Assembly (NCBI GenBank): GCA_040226215.1
Contig: JAVKFF010000201.1
Coordinates: 62,001-126,000, forward strand
Reading direction: 5' to 3'
Length of the DNA: 64,000 nucleotides
Source: JAVKFF01 sp040226215
GTDB taxonomy: Bacteria > Pseudomonadota > Alphaproteobacteria > DSM-16000 > Inquilinaceae
Shown: piece by piece, positions 34,512 to 42,473 of the stretch
Layout of the letters: each line of letters begins with the position of its first letter
Position numbering within the stretch: the stretch's first letter is position 1
Program-made: the position numbers and the translations under genes
Notes under the pieces: generated by a model
What the model saw: the letters and a program-made list of their open reading frames with translations, nothing else
Databases searched by the model: none
What the model was told of the DNA's origin: nothing

Positions 34512-35252
34512 TCAGCCCTGCTCGGCATAGCGCGCCAGGCGGGACAGCGTGTCGGGGCCCGGCTGTCCGGTCGCGAAGGCGGCCTCGAGGTTGCTGCGGG
34601 CGATGCGTGCGTGCTCCCGGGCGATAGCCTCGGCGCGCGCGCCTTCCCGGCGCTCGATCGCCGCGACCAGGGCATGGTGCTGGGTCTGCGCGACGACCAG
34701 CGAGCGGTAGGAGGCGGCGTCGTCGGGCCGCGCCATGACGAAGGCTGAGGGCGAGGCGAAGGGCAGCAGGGCGACACGGCGCAGCTCGTGCTGGATCACC
34801 GGACTGGCGCAGCTCTCCGCCAATTGGTCGTGGAAGCGGGCGTTGAGCTCGGAATAGGCGTCGAAGTTCATGGCTCCGGCGTCGCCGCCGAAGCAACCCT
34901 CCAGGCAGTCCAGCAGGCGCTTGATCTCGGCCAGGTTGGCGGGGTCCACGCCGCGCTCGGCGGCGATGCGCGCGGCCGTGCCCTCCAGCACGCCGCGCAG
35001 CTCGATGGCGTCGATCATGTCCTCCAGCGTGAAGGTGCGCACCACGAAGCCGCCACCGCGCACGCGCTCCAGCAGGCCCTCTTCGGCCAGCCGCGACATG
35101 GCCTCGCGGATCGGCGTGCGGGAGATGGCGAGATCCTCCGCGAGGCCGAGCTCGGTCAGACGGGTGCCGCCCGGCAGCTCGCCGTTGACGATGCGCTTGC
35201 GCAACTCGTCCGTGGTGCGCTTGGTGTGGTTGCCGCCCCGCGTCCGGGCCAT
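34512..35252 (-). CDS. GntR-family (FadR/FCD subfamily) transcriptional regulator
   Basis: This 246-residue regulator starts at 35252 (MARTRGGNHTKRTT). The N-terminal winged helix has TDELRKRIVNGELPGGTRL, LAEDLAISRTPIREAMSRL and EEGLLERVRGGGFVVR. The C-terminal FCD domain (about residues 90-225) has helices with RFHDQLAESCASPVIQHEL and HHALVAAIERREG, including His residues that usually bind metal. Members are commonly repressors released by organic acids. Two identical palindromes, one before this gene and one before dctP, suggest it controls itself and the dctPQM-ligAB operon. Confidence 0.92.
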   Translation of the reverse strand: MARTRGGNHTKRTTDELRKRIVNGELPGGTRLTELGLAEDLAISRTPIREAMSRLAEEGLLERVRGGGFVVRTFTLEDMIDAIELRGVLEGTAARIAAERGVDPANLAEIKRLLDCLEGCFGGDAGAMNFDAYSELNARFHDQLAESCASPVIQHELRRVALLPFASPSAFVMARPDDAASYRSLVVAQTQHHALVAAIERREGARAEAIAREHARIARSNLEAAFATGQPGPDTLSRLARYAEQG

Positions 35253-35277
35253 CGTGCCATCCCTGATTGGTGGCAAT

Positions 35278-35290
35278 AATGTATACAATG
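35278..35290. promoter_or_regulatory. Putative GntR/FCD operator upstream of its own gene
   Basis: AATGTATACAATG begins 26 bases upstream of the gntR start and shares 12 identical bases with the site at 34422. Placement over the probable promoter suggests autorepression. Confidence 0.65.
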
Positions 35291-35340
35291 TTCCGCCCAT
35301 CGGCAAGTCAGGCCGGGGTGGCGCCGCCCGGCCCGCCGGT

Positions 35341-37164
35341 TCAGGCGGTGATGACCTCGGGATCGTCGCTAAACAGCCGCTCCACGAGATCCGCCCGGTG
35401 ACGCAGCACGGCGCGCTGGTTGACCGACCCCTTGTCGGTCACCTCGCCGCGGTCGAGGTCGAGGGGATCGCGCAGGAACAGCACGCGGGGGACGCTGAGC
35501 GAGGCGCCACCCGCCCTGGCGTTGTAGGCGGCGAGCAGCGCGGCGACGCGGTCCCTGAGCGCGGGGTGATCGAGCAGTTCGGCGTCGGACAGGGCGGCGC
35601 CATCCGGGACCACGCGTTCGATGGCCGGCCGGAAGGGAACGAGCAGGGCGCCCAGCCGATCCCGCCCCTCGCCGGCGATCACCGCGTCGCGGGCGAGACC
35701 CTGCAGCGCGTCGGTCAGCTTCGCCCGCAGTGCGCCGACGCCGACCCAGGTGCCGGTCGACATCTTGAAGTTCTCCGCCGTGCGGCCGTCGAAGAAGAAG
35801 CCTCGGGACGGGTCGTCGGGATCGGCGAAGCGCAGCGCGTCGCCGAAATTGTAGAAGCCCTCGTCGTCGAAGGCGGCCCGGGTCAGGTCGTCGTTGCGCC
35901 AGTAGCCGGGCGTGATCGACGGGCCCTTGATATGGGCCTCCCACTTGCCGTCGACCGGCACCAGCTTCAGCGTCAGCCCCTTGGCGGGGATGCCGACATT
36001 GCCGGGCCTGTCCTGCGGCTCGGTGCAGAACAGGGCGAAGGGCGCGGTCTCGGTCGAGCCGAGTCCGGTCGACAGCAGCACCCGCTCGCCGGTCACCTCG
36101 ACGGCGAGGCGGTCGAGTTCCGCCCAGGTGTGTTCCGCCATCGCCGCGCCGGCGTAGAGCATGAGCTTCAGGTCGCGGAAAAAGCTCTCCGCCAGCGGCC
36201 GGTCGCGGCGCATGGCCTCGATCAGCATCTCGTAGCCGGCCGGCACGTTGAAGTACCAGGTCGGCGACACCTCGCGCAGGTTGCGGATGGTCTCGCCGAT
36301 CGCCTGGGGCGAGGGCTTGCCGGCATCGATGTGGTAGGTGCCACCGTTGTAGATGGCCATGTTGAAGACCTTGTTGCCGGAGGCGACGTGGTTCCACGGC
36401 GCCCAGTCCAGCAGGATCGGCGGCTCCCGGCGCAGATAGGCGTAGCAGTCGGCGACCATCTCCATGTTGGAACAGAGCATGCGTTGGGTCTGGATCACCG
36501 CCTTGGGTGAGCCGGTGGTGCCCGACGTGAACATGAACTTCGCGACCGTGTCGGGTCCGGTCGCCCGGTTGGCGGCGTCGACGGCCGGCGTCACCGGCGT
36601 CGCGTTCAGCCGGGCCCAGGGCACGGCCAGGCCGCTGCCGGCGACGCCCAGCCGCGGCAGGCCGGCGAAGACCGCGCCGATGGCATCGGCGAAGCGGTCG
36701 GTGTCGTCGGCGAACACCGCGCCAGGGGTAATCTGCGCGGCGATCTGGCGCAGCTTCTCGAAACCGGTGGAGAGCGTCGAATAGGCCGGGGCCAGCGCGG
36801 CGGAAGGGACGCCGACATACTGCGCGGCCAAAGCCATCAGGCCATGCGCGATCGAGTTGCCGGAGAGGATGACCAGCGGCCGCTCCGGACCGAGCCCGAG
36901 GTCGAGCAGCGCCTGGCCGATGGCGCGGATGCGCGACAGCAGCTCGGCGTAGCTGACCCGGATCCAGGCGTCGCCGGGGCCGCGCTCGGCCATCCAGGTG
37001 GTGTCCGGGGTCGTTGCCGCCCAGTGATGGACGCGGTCGGAGAGCCGGTCGGAATAGGGTTGCAGCGGCGCACGCTGCCAGACCAGGACGGCGCCGTCCG
37101 GGCGGCGCTCCCATGCCACCTCCGTGGTCCAGAGCTCGACCTCTCGAAGCGCCGATTTTAGCAT
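35341..37164 (-). CDS. fcs: Feruloyl/p-coumaroyl-CoA synthetase-type acyl-CoA ligase
   Basis: This 607-residue adenylate-forming enzyme starts at 37164 behind GGGGGAGG. The AMP-binding P-loop FMFTSGTTGSPKAVIQTQ, the A4/A5-type LLSTGLGSTETAPFAL, and FFFDGRTAENFKMSTGTW are present. The last lies where other ligases have the hinge D-G-R, and the C-terminal Lys region (TDKGSVNQRAVL) follows. The length and the FFFDGRTAENFK segment match the feruloyl-CoA synthetase subgroup. It would activate hydroxycinnamates with ATP and CoA. It is divergent from a crotonase, MarR and amidohydrolase gene set, the usual company of such ligases. Confidence 0.85.
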   Translation of the reverse strand: MLKSALREVELWTTEVAWERRPDGAVLVWQRAPLQPYSDRLSDRVHHWAATTPDTTWMAERGPGDAWIRVSYAELLSRIRAIGQALLDLGLGPERPLVILSGNSIAHGLMALAAQYVGVPSAALAPAYSTLSTGFEKLRQIAAQITPGAVFADDTDRFADAIGAVFAGLPRLGVAGSGLAVPWARLNATPVTPAVDAANRATGPDTVAKFMFTSGTTGSPKAVIQTQRMLCSNMEMVADCYAYLRREPPILLDWAPWNHVASGNKVFNMAIYNGGTYHIDAGKPSPQAIGETIRNLREVSPTWYFNVPAGYEMLIEAMRRDRPLAESFFRDLKLMLYAGAAMAEHTWAELDRLAVEVTGERVLLSTGLGSTETAPFALFCTEPQDRPGNVGIPAKGLTLKLVPVDGKWEAHIKGPSITPGYWRNDDLTRAAFDDEGFYNFGDALRFADPDDPSRGFFFDGRTAENFKMSTGTWVGVGALRAKLTDALQGLARDAVIAGEGRDRLGALLVPFRPAIERVVPDGAALSDAELLDHPALRDRVAALLAAYNARAGGASLSVPRVLFLRDPLDLDRGEVTDKGSVNQRAVLRHRADLVERLFSDDPEVITA

Positions 37165-37189
37165 GATCAGGATCCTCCCCCGGGATTTA

Positions 37190-37209
37190 GTTTACATGGA
37201 AACAGTTTC
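37190..37209. promoter_or_regulatory. Overlapping palindromes in the ligase/crotonase divergent promoter
   Basis: GTTTACATGGAAAC (near-palindrome, 37190-37203) overlaps GAAACAGTTTC (perfect 5-1-5, 37199-37209). They sit in the 129-base space between the divergent ligase and crotonase starts. A MarR gene is two positions downstream, so this is a plausible MarR operator by placement. Confidence 0.5.
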
Positions 37210-37293
37210 TTGCCAAAGTGTTTCTCCCGGGACGGCGCGTCGTCGACGTGATCGGCGGGAAGCGTGGCCGGTAGCGCGGGGGTTGACAGACGG

Positions 37294-38073
37294 ATGCGGT
37301 ATCTCAAGACGGAGACGCGGGGCGACGTGGCGCTGATCGGGCTGAACCGGCCGGACAAGCGCAACGCCATCTCCGACGCCTTCGTGGAGGAGCTGAACGA
37401 GGCGATCAGCTGGGCGGAGACGGCCGGCAAGGCGGGCGTGGTGCACGGCTTCGGCCCGCATTTCTGCGCCGGCCTCGACCTCGCCGAGCACGTCAAGAAG
37501 ACGCCGATCGAGGGCGTGCACGGCTCGCGCCGCTGGCACCAGGTGTTCGACCGCATCGAGCGGGGCCGGCTGCCCTGGTTCGCCGCCCTGCACGGGGCGG
37601 TGGTCGGCGGCGGGCTCGAACTCGCCTCGGCCACGCATGTCAGGATCGCAGACACCACCGCCTTCTTCGCCCTGCCGGAAGGGCAGCGCGGCATCTTCGT
37701 CGGTGGCGGCGCTTCGGTGCGCACCGCGCGGCTAATGGGTCTCGCCCGGATGACCGACCTGATGCTGACCGGCCGCTCGGTCGATGCCGAGACGGCGGAG
37801 CGCTGGAACGTCGTGCAGTACGTCGTCGACGAGGGTACGGCGCTCGACAAGGCGGTGGAGCTGGCCGCCCGGGCGGCGACCAACGCGGCGCTCTCCAACT
37901 ACGCGGTGATCCACGCCCTGCCGCGCATCCAGGACATGGCGGCCGATGACGGCCTGTTCGTGGAGAGCCTGATGTCGTCGTTCACCGCGACGAGCCCGGA
38001 GGCCGAGGAGAGGCTGAACGCCTTCCTCGCCAAGCGGGCCGGCAAGGTGGCAAGGCCGGACGGTAAGTCATGA
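37294..38073 (+). CDS. Enoyl-CoA hydratase/isomerase (crotonase) family protein
   Basis: This 259-residue crotonase starts at the ATG at 37294 (MRYLKTETRGDVALIGLNRP). The oxyanion-hole segments are HFCAGLDLAEH and HGAVVGGGLELAS. Both Glu residues of enoyl-CoA hydratase are retained at Glu109 (GGGLEL) and Glu129 (ALPEGQRG), 20 residues apart as in the rat enzyme (144/164). Given the divergent hydroxycinnamoyl-CoA ligase, it probably hydrates p-coumaroyl- or feruloyl-CoA. Whether it is a hydratase only or also a lyase releasing the aldehyde is unclear; the CouO-like hydrolase downstream favours hydration within a beta-oxidative route. It overlaps the marR start by four bases. Confidence 0.86.
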   Translation: MRYLKTETRGDVALIGLNRPDKRNAISDAFVEELNEAISWAETAGKAGVVHGFGPHFCAGLDLAEHVKKTPIEGVHGSRRWHQVFDRIERGRLPWFAALHGAVVGGGLELASATHVRIADTTAFFALPEGQRGIFVGGGASVRTARLMGLARMTDLMLTGRSVDAETAERWNVVQYVVDEGTALDKAVELAARAATNAALSNYAVIHALPRIQDMAADDGLFVESLMSSFTATSPEAEERLNAFLAKRAGKVARPDGKS

Positions 38074-38543
38074 ACCTGCCGGTCGCCGAGATTCCGACCG
38101 ACGACGAGGTGCAGCTGGGCGAGCTGACCGCGTCCCTCGGCTTCCTGCTGCGCCTGGCGCAGGTGCACACCTTCGACACGTTCTACGAGATCCTGGCGCC
38201 GCTCGGCCTGAAGCCCGGCGAGTTCACGGTGCTGTGGATCATCGGCCTCAATCCCGGCCAGCGCCAGGGCACCATCGCCCGCGTTCTGAAGATCAAGCCG
38301 GCGCACATGACCAAGCTGATCCGCCGGGTGGTCGATGCCGGCTACGTCACCCGCACCATTCCGGAGGATGACCGCCGCTCCGTCCGCCTGACGCTGACCG
38401 CCAAGGGACGGCGCTTCGTCGACACGCACAAGGCGGCCTTCCTCAACTTCCACCGCACCGAGCGGGCGGCGCTGACGGATGGCGAGTACCGCGACTTCCT
38501 GGCGCTGCTGCGCAAACTCATCGGCATCGGGGAGGTTCGATGA
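38070..38543 (+). CDS. MarR-family regulator of the hydroxycinnamate cluster
   Basis: This 157-residue protein has a winged helix with PGEFTVLWIIGLNPGQRQGT and the recognition region KPAHMTKLIRRVVDAGYVTR, followed by the wing DDRRSVRLTLTAKG. It lies inside the operon, overlapping both neighbours by four bases (ATGA). MarR proteins in similar clusters (CouR, FerC, HcaR types) repress until a hydroxycinnamoyl-CoA binds; the same role is inferred here from context. The overlapping palindromes at 37190-37209 are candidate binding sites. Confidence 0.9.
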   Translation: MNLPVAEIPTDDEVQLGELTASLGFLLRLAQVHTFDTFYEILAPLGLKPGEFTVLWIIGLNPGQRQGTIARVLKIKPAHMTKLIRRVVDAGYVTRTIPEDDRRSVRLTLTAKGRRFVDTHKAAFLNFHRTERAALTDGEYRDFLALLRKLIGIGEVR

Positions 38544-39418
38544 TCGATCTCGACAAGATCGTCGCCATCGACGTGCACACCCATGCCGAGGAGCCCTGCC
38601 ACGGCCCGCGCGACGACGGCTACGACGAATTCCAGGCCGGCATGGCGCGCTACTTCAAGAACCCGGCAGGCGTGGAGGGCATGCTGCCCAGCGTCCAGGA
38701 CACGGCCGCCTATTATCGCGAGCGCGATATCGCCGCGGTGATCTTTCCGGTCGACGCCGAGCGCGAGACCGGCTTCCGGCGCTACTCCAACGAGGAGGTG
38801 GCCAGGATCTGCGCGGAGAACGACGACATCCTGATCCCCTTCGCCTCCATCGATCCGGCCAAGGGCAGGGCGGGGGCGAGGGAAGCGCGGCGGCTGGTGC
38901 GCGAGTTCGGCGTGCGCGGCTTCAAGTTCCACCCGACCTTCCAGGGCTTCTACCCCAACGACCGCATGGCCTACCCGCTCTACGAGGCGATCGCGGAGGA
39001 GGGGGTGATCGCGCTGTTCCACACCGGTCAGACCGGCGTCGGCTCGGGCATGCGCGGCGGCATGGGCATGCGGCTGAAATATTCCAACCCGATCCATATC
39101 GACGACGTCGCCGTCGACTTCCCGGACCTGCCGATCATCATGGCCCACCCGTCCTTCCCCTGGCAGGAGGAGGCGCTGGCGGTGTGCCAGCACAAGCCGA
39201 ACGTCTACATCGATCTCTCCGGCTGGAGCCCGAAATACTTCCCGGAGATCCTGGTGAAATACGCCAACACGCTTTTGAAGCGGAACATGCTCTTCGGCTC
39301 CGACTGGCCGGCGATCACGCCGGACCGCTGGCTGGCCGATTTCGAGAAGGCACCATTCCGGGATGAGGTTCGCCCGCTCATCCTCAAGGAGAACGCACGG
39401 AGGTTGCTGAACCTCTGA
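38540..39418 (+). CDS. Amidohydrolase-2 family metal-dependent hydrolase, CouO-like
   Basis: This 292-residue TIM-barrel amidohydrolase has the HxH motif in IDVHTHAEEP, then FKFHPTFQGFYPND. IALFHTGQTGVG, IIMAHPSFPWQEE and the C-terminal LFGSDWPAITPDRW complete the metal site. This pattern fits the decarboxylase/CouO branch rather than the pyrone hydrolase LigI. CouO of Rhodococcus hydrolyses 4-hydroxyphenyl-beta-ketoacyl-CoA in the beta-oxidative degradation of p-coumarate, and the ligase-crotonase-MarR neighbourhood is the same here. The substrate is therefore inferred by context. It is coupled to marR by a four-base overlap. Confidence 0.82.
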   Translation: MIDLDKIVAIDVHTHAEEPCHGPRDDGYDEFQAGMARYFKNPAGVEGMLPSVQDTAAYYRERDIAAVIFPVDAERETGFRRYSNEEVARICAENDDILIPFASIDPAKGRAGAREARRLVREFGVRGFKFHPTFQGFYPNDRMAYPLYEAIAEEGVIALFHTGQTGVGSGMRGGMGMRLKYSNPIHIDDVAVDFPDLPIIMAHPSFPWQEEALAVCQHKPNVYIDLSGWSPKYFPEILVKYANTLLKRNMLFGSDWPAITPDRWLADFEKAPFRDEVRPLILKENARRLLNL

Positions 39419-39442
39419 CCGGGCGGAACAGGGAGGATAACA

Positions 39443-40585
39443 ATGTCTAAAGGCAAGCTTTTCACGGCACTGGCGCTGGCGGGCACGATGACCGCCGCCA
39501 TCATGTCGTCCGCCGCGGTGATGGCGCAGGACCGCATGCTGCGGGTCGCCCCGGCCGCGCCGCCGGCCCACCCGGCCAATGGTGTGCTCTACACCAATCT
39601 GATCGAGTACCTGCCGGAGGAATCCGATGGCCGGCTCGGCGGCACCATGATCGGGCCTGAGGTCGTCAACCTCAGCCAGATGAAGGACGCGCTGCAGAGC
39701 CAGGTGGTCGAGGTCGGCAACCTGCTGCCGCTCTACTTCCCGGCCGACCTGCCGAACATGGCGCTGGCGGGCGAGCTGTCGCTGGTCGGCACCAACTCCC
39801 AGGCCATGGCGGCGGCGATGACCGAGTTCATGGTCGACTGCGCGCCCTGCCAGCAGGAACTGCGCGATTTCAGCGTCGTCTTCCTCGGTGCCGGCGCGTC
39901 GGACGTCTACGAGATCCTGTCGACCGAGCCGGTGCGCACGGCCGAGGACCTGGCAGGCCTGCGCCTGCGCTCCGGCGGCTCGCCCTGGGGGCGGTTCGCC
40001 GAGCATTTCGGCGCGGTGCCGACGCAGATGTCGGTCTTCGACCAGTTCGAGGGCATCAGCCAGGGTGTCATCGACGGCACCATGGCCTCGATCGCCGACC
40101 TCGTCTCCTTCCGCCTCGTCGAGGTGGTGGACTATGTGACCCTGGTGCCGCTGGGCACCTATCACGCCACCTCCAACTTCACCGTGGCGGCGGCGACCTG
40201 GGAAAGCCTGTCGGTCGAGGACCGGGCGGCGCTGGCCCGTGCGGCCAACCGCGCCAATGCCGACTTCACCGACCGTTGGGGCCGCGAGATGCCGGCGGAG
40301 GCGGAAGCCGCGGCGCTGGAGGCCGGGATCGAGATCATCGAGGCCGATCCCTCGCTGGTCGAGGCGATCGAGGCCTTCGTGCAGGACGACATCGTCACCG
40401 CCGGGCAGCTGAGCCAGGAGAACTTCGACATCGCCGACGCGCCGGAGCGGGTGCAGACCTTCCTCGACCTGGTCGAGAAGTGGGAGGCGATCGCCGAGGA
40501 GGTCGACAACGATCCCGAGGCCATGGCCGAGCGGGTCTACGAGGAAGTCTGGTCGCAGGTCGATTTCGCGACCTACGGTACCTGA
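39443..40585 (+). CDS. dctP: TRAP transporter periplasmic substrate-binding protein, second system
   Basis: This 380-residue DctP-like protein has a signal peptide (residues 1-28, ending SSAAVMAQ) and GGGAGG upstream of the ATG. The mature part has LRVAPAAPPAHPANGVLY, then EDLAGLRLRSGGSPWGRFAE containing the likely carboxylate-clamping Arg, and VFDQFEGISQGVIDGTMASI. Two Cys in DCAPCQQ could form a disulfide. It is longer than the first DctP and has an acidic C-terminal helix. It follows the CouO-like gene by 24 bases, so a hydroxycinnamate or aryl-propionate ligand is plausible. Confidence 0.88.
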   Translation: MSKGKLFTALALAGTMTAAIMSSAAVMAQDRMLRVAPAAPPAHPANGVLYTNLIEYLPEESDGRLGGTMIGPEVVNLSQMKDALQSQVVEVGNLLPLYFPADLPNMALAGELSLVGTNSQAMAAAMTEFMVDCAPCQQELRDFSVVFLGAGASDVYEILSTEPVRTAEDLAGLRLRSGGSPWGRFAEHFGAVPTQMSVFDQFEGISQGVIDGTMASIADLVSFRLVEVVDYVTLVPLGTYHATSNFTVAAATWESLSVEDRAALARAANRANADFTDRWGREMPAEAEAAALEAGIEIIEADPSLVEAIEAFVQDDIVTAGQLSQENFDIADAPERVQTFLDLVEKWEAIAEEVDNDPEAMAERVYEEVWSQVDFATYGT

Positions 40586-40670
40586 CCGCCACACCCCGCC
40601 GCGTCCGTCGTCCGGGGATGCCCGTCCCCGGCGACGGCCGCGTCGCGACCGACCTGCCGGTGCATCCAGA

Positions 40671-41165
40671 ATGCGGTTCCTCGCGCGACTCGAAACCACG
40701 CTGCTGTCGGCGCTGGCGCTGATCGGCGCCATCGCGACCGTGGCGCTGATGGCGCATGTCGTCACCGACGTGGCGCTCAGGAACCTGTTCAACCAGCCCA
40801 TCCCGGCGACCTACGAGATCGTCACCAAATACTACATGATCGCGCTCGCCTTCATCCCGCTGGCCTGGGTCGAGCGCGGCGGAGGCATGGTGCAGGTCGA
40901 GGTGCTGGACCCGCTGCTGGGCGAGGCCGGCAAGCGCTGGGCCGACCGGCTGGTGGCGCTGATCTCCACCCTGATCTACGGCGCCCTGACGCTGGTCACG
41001 CTGGACTCCGCCCTCGCCAGCGCGCGCACGGGCACCTTCGTGATGGCCCAGAACGTGCTGGTGCCGACCTGGCCCGGCTTCTTCCTGCTGCCGCTTGGAT
41101 TCGCCCTGGCGACCGTGGTGACTTTCGTGCGCATCTTCGTCTTCCGGCCGGAGCCCGGACGGTGA
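40671..41165 (+). CDS. dctQ: TRAP transporter small permease, second system
   Basis: This 164-residue four-helix protein starts LARLETTLLSALALIG and contains VVTDVALRNLFNQPIPATYEI and the AWVERGGGMVQVEVLD loop typical of DctQ. The gap after dctP is 85 bases; its end overlaps dctM by four bases (GTGA). It pairs with the downstream DctM as the membrane part of the TRAP importer. Confidence 0.88.
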   Translation: MRFLARLETTLLSALALIGAIATVALMAHVVTDVALRNLFNQPIPATYEIVTKYYMIALAFIPLAWVERGGGMVQVEVLDPLLGEAGKRWADRLVALISTLIYGALTLVTLDSALASARTGTFVMAQNVLVPTWPGFFLLPLGFALATVVTFVRIFVFRPEPGR

Positions 41166-42463
41166 GCGTCGAGACCGGCTTCCTCGGCGTCGCCGTCCTG
41201 TTCGCGCTGCTGTTGCTGCGCGTGCCGGTGGCACTGGCCCTGATCGCTGTCTCCTTCGGCGGCGTGGCGCTGCTGCTGGGCGTCACGCCGGCGGTCGGCA
41301 TCCTGTCCAACACGCCCTATTCCTTCATCGACAACTGGACCTTGTCGGCGGTGCCGATGTTCCTGCTGATGGGCTTCGTGGCCTATCACGCCGGGCTGAC
41401 GGCGGGGCTGTTCGAGGCGGCCAAGGCGGTGCTGCGGCGCATCCCGGGCGCGCTCGCCATCTCCTCCATCTTCGCCTGCTCCGGCTTCGCGGCGGTCTGC
41501 GGCTCCTCGCTCGCCACCGCCGCCGCGATGGGACGCATCGCCATCCCGGAAATGGTGCGCTCGGGATATGCGCCCAGCTTCGCCGCCGGCGCCATCGCGG
41601 CCGGCGGCACCATCGGCGCGCTGATCCCGCCCTCGATCCTGATGATCGTCTACGGCGTCTTCGCCGAGACCTCGGTGACCCGGGTCTTTGTGGGCGGCAT
41701 CACCATCGGCCTGCTGACCGCCGTCATCTATTCGGGGGTGGTGCTGGTCACCTCCTATCTGCGCCCGGACATCGCGCCGCCGCGGCCGCTCGACGCCGAG
41801 GGGCTGGACACCGGCCGGGCGCTCCTGAACATCTGGCCGGTGCTGCTGCTGATGGCCATCGTCTTCGGCGGGCTGTTCTCCGGCGTCTTCACCGCGACGG
41901 AGGCGGGCGCGATGGGCGCGGCCGGGGCGATCGTCATCGCCCTGGGCATGCGGCGTCTCAGCTTCGCGGTCTTCCGGCGGGCGATGATCGAGACCCTGAT
42001 GACGGCGGCGTCGCTGTTCATCATAGGCGTCGGCGCGGCGATGTTCACCCGCTTCCTCGGCCTGACCGGCCTGTCAAGCTTCATCGCCGGCGCGGTCAGC
42101 GGGGCCGATCTCGGCTATGTCGAACTGATGCTGATCGTCGTCGTGCTCTACCTGCTGCTCGGCATGTTCATGGAGCCCTTCGGCGCGCTTCTGGTGACCC
42201 TGCCGGTGCTGCTGCCGATCTTCGAGGCGCAGGGCATCGACCTCGTCTGGTTCGGCGTGCTGGTGGTCAAGCTGCTGGAGATCGGCATGATCACGCCGCC
42301 GGTGGGCCTGAACGTCTTCGTCATCCGCAACGTGGCGGCGGAGTACGCCACCGTCACGCAGATCTTCAAGGGCGTGACGCCGTTCCTGCTGGCGGATATC
42401 GTCGTGGTGGTGATCGCGATCGCCTTCCCTTCGTTCATCCTGTTCCTGCCGTCCTTCATGTGA
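41162..42463 (+). CDS. dctM: TRAP transporter large permease, second system
   Basis: This 433-residue protein with about twelve membrane helices starts at a GTG inside the dctQ stop. Family motifs are FACSGFAAVCGSSLATAAAM and IAAGGTIGALIPPSILMIVY, with LLEIGMITPPVGLNVFVIRN near the C-terminus. It is clearly distinct from the DctM of the first system, so the island carries two different TRAP importers. It is followed ten bases later by the acyl-CoA dehydrogenase, indicating cotranscription. Confidence 0.94.
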   Translation: MSVETGFLGVAVLFALLLLRVPVALALIAVSFGGVALLLGVTPAVGILSNTPYSFIDNWTLSAVPMFLLMGFVAYHAGLTAGLFEAAKAVLRRIPGALAISSIFACSGFAAVCGSSLATAAAMGRIAIPEMVRSGYAPSFAAGAIAAGGTIGALIPPSILMIVYGVFAETSVTRVFVGGITIGLLTAVIYSGVVLVTSYLRPDIAPPRPLDAEGLDTGRALLNIWPVLLLMAIVFGGLFSGVFTATEAGAMGAAGAIVIALGMRRLSFAVFRRAMIETLMTAASLFIIGVGAAMFTRFLGLTGLSSFIAGAVSGADLGYVELMLIVVVLYLLLGMFMEPFGALLVTLPVLLPIFEAQGIDLVWFGVLVVKLLEIGMITPPVGLNVFVIRNVAAEYATVTQIFKGVTPFLLADIVVVVIAIAFPSFILFLPSFM

Positions 42464-42473
42464 GCGCCGCCCC

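Noticed and set aside
38540..39418. Assignment of the amidohydrolase as LigI (2-pyrone-4,6-dicarboxylate hydrolase)
   Set aside because: The N-terminal and central motifs fit the decarboxylase/CouO branch, and the neighbours are hydroxycinnamate genes rather than ligC/J/K.
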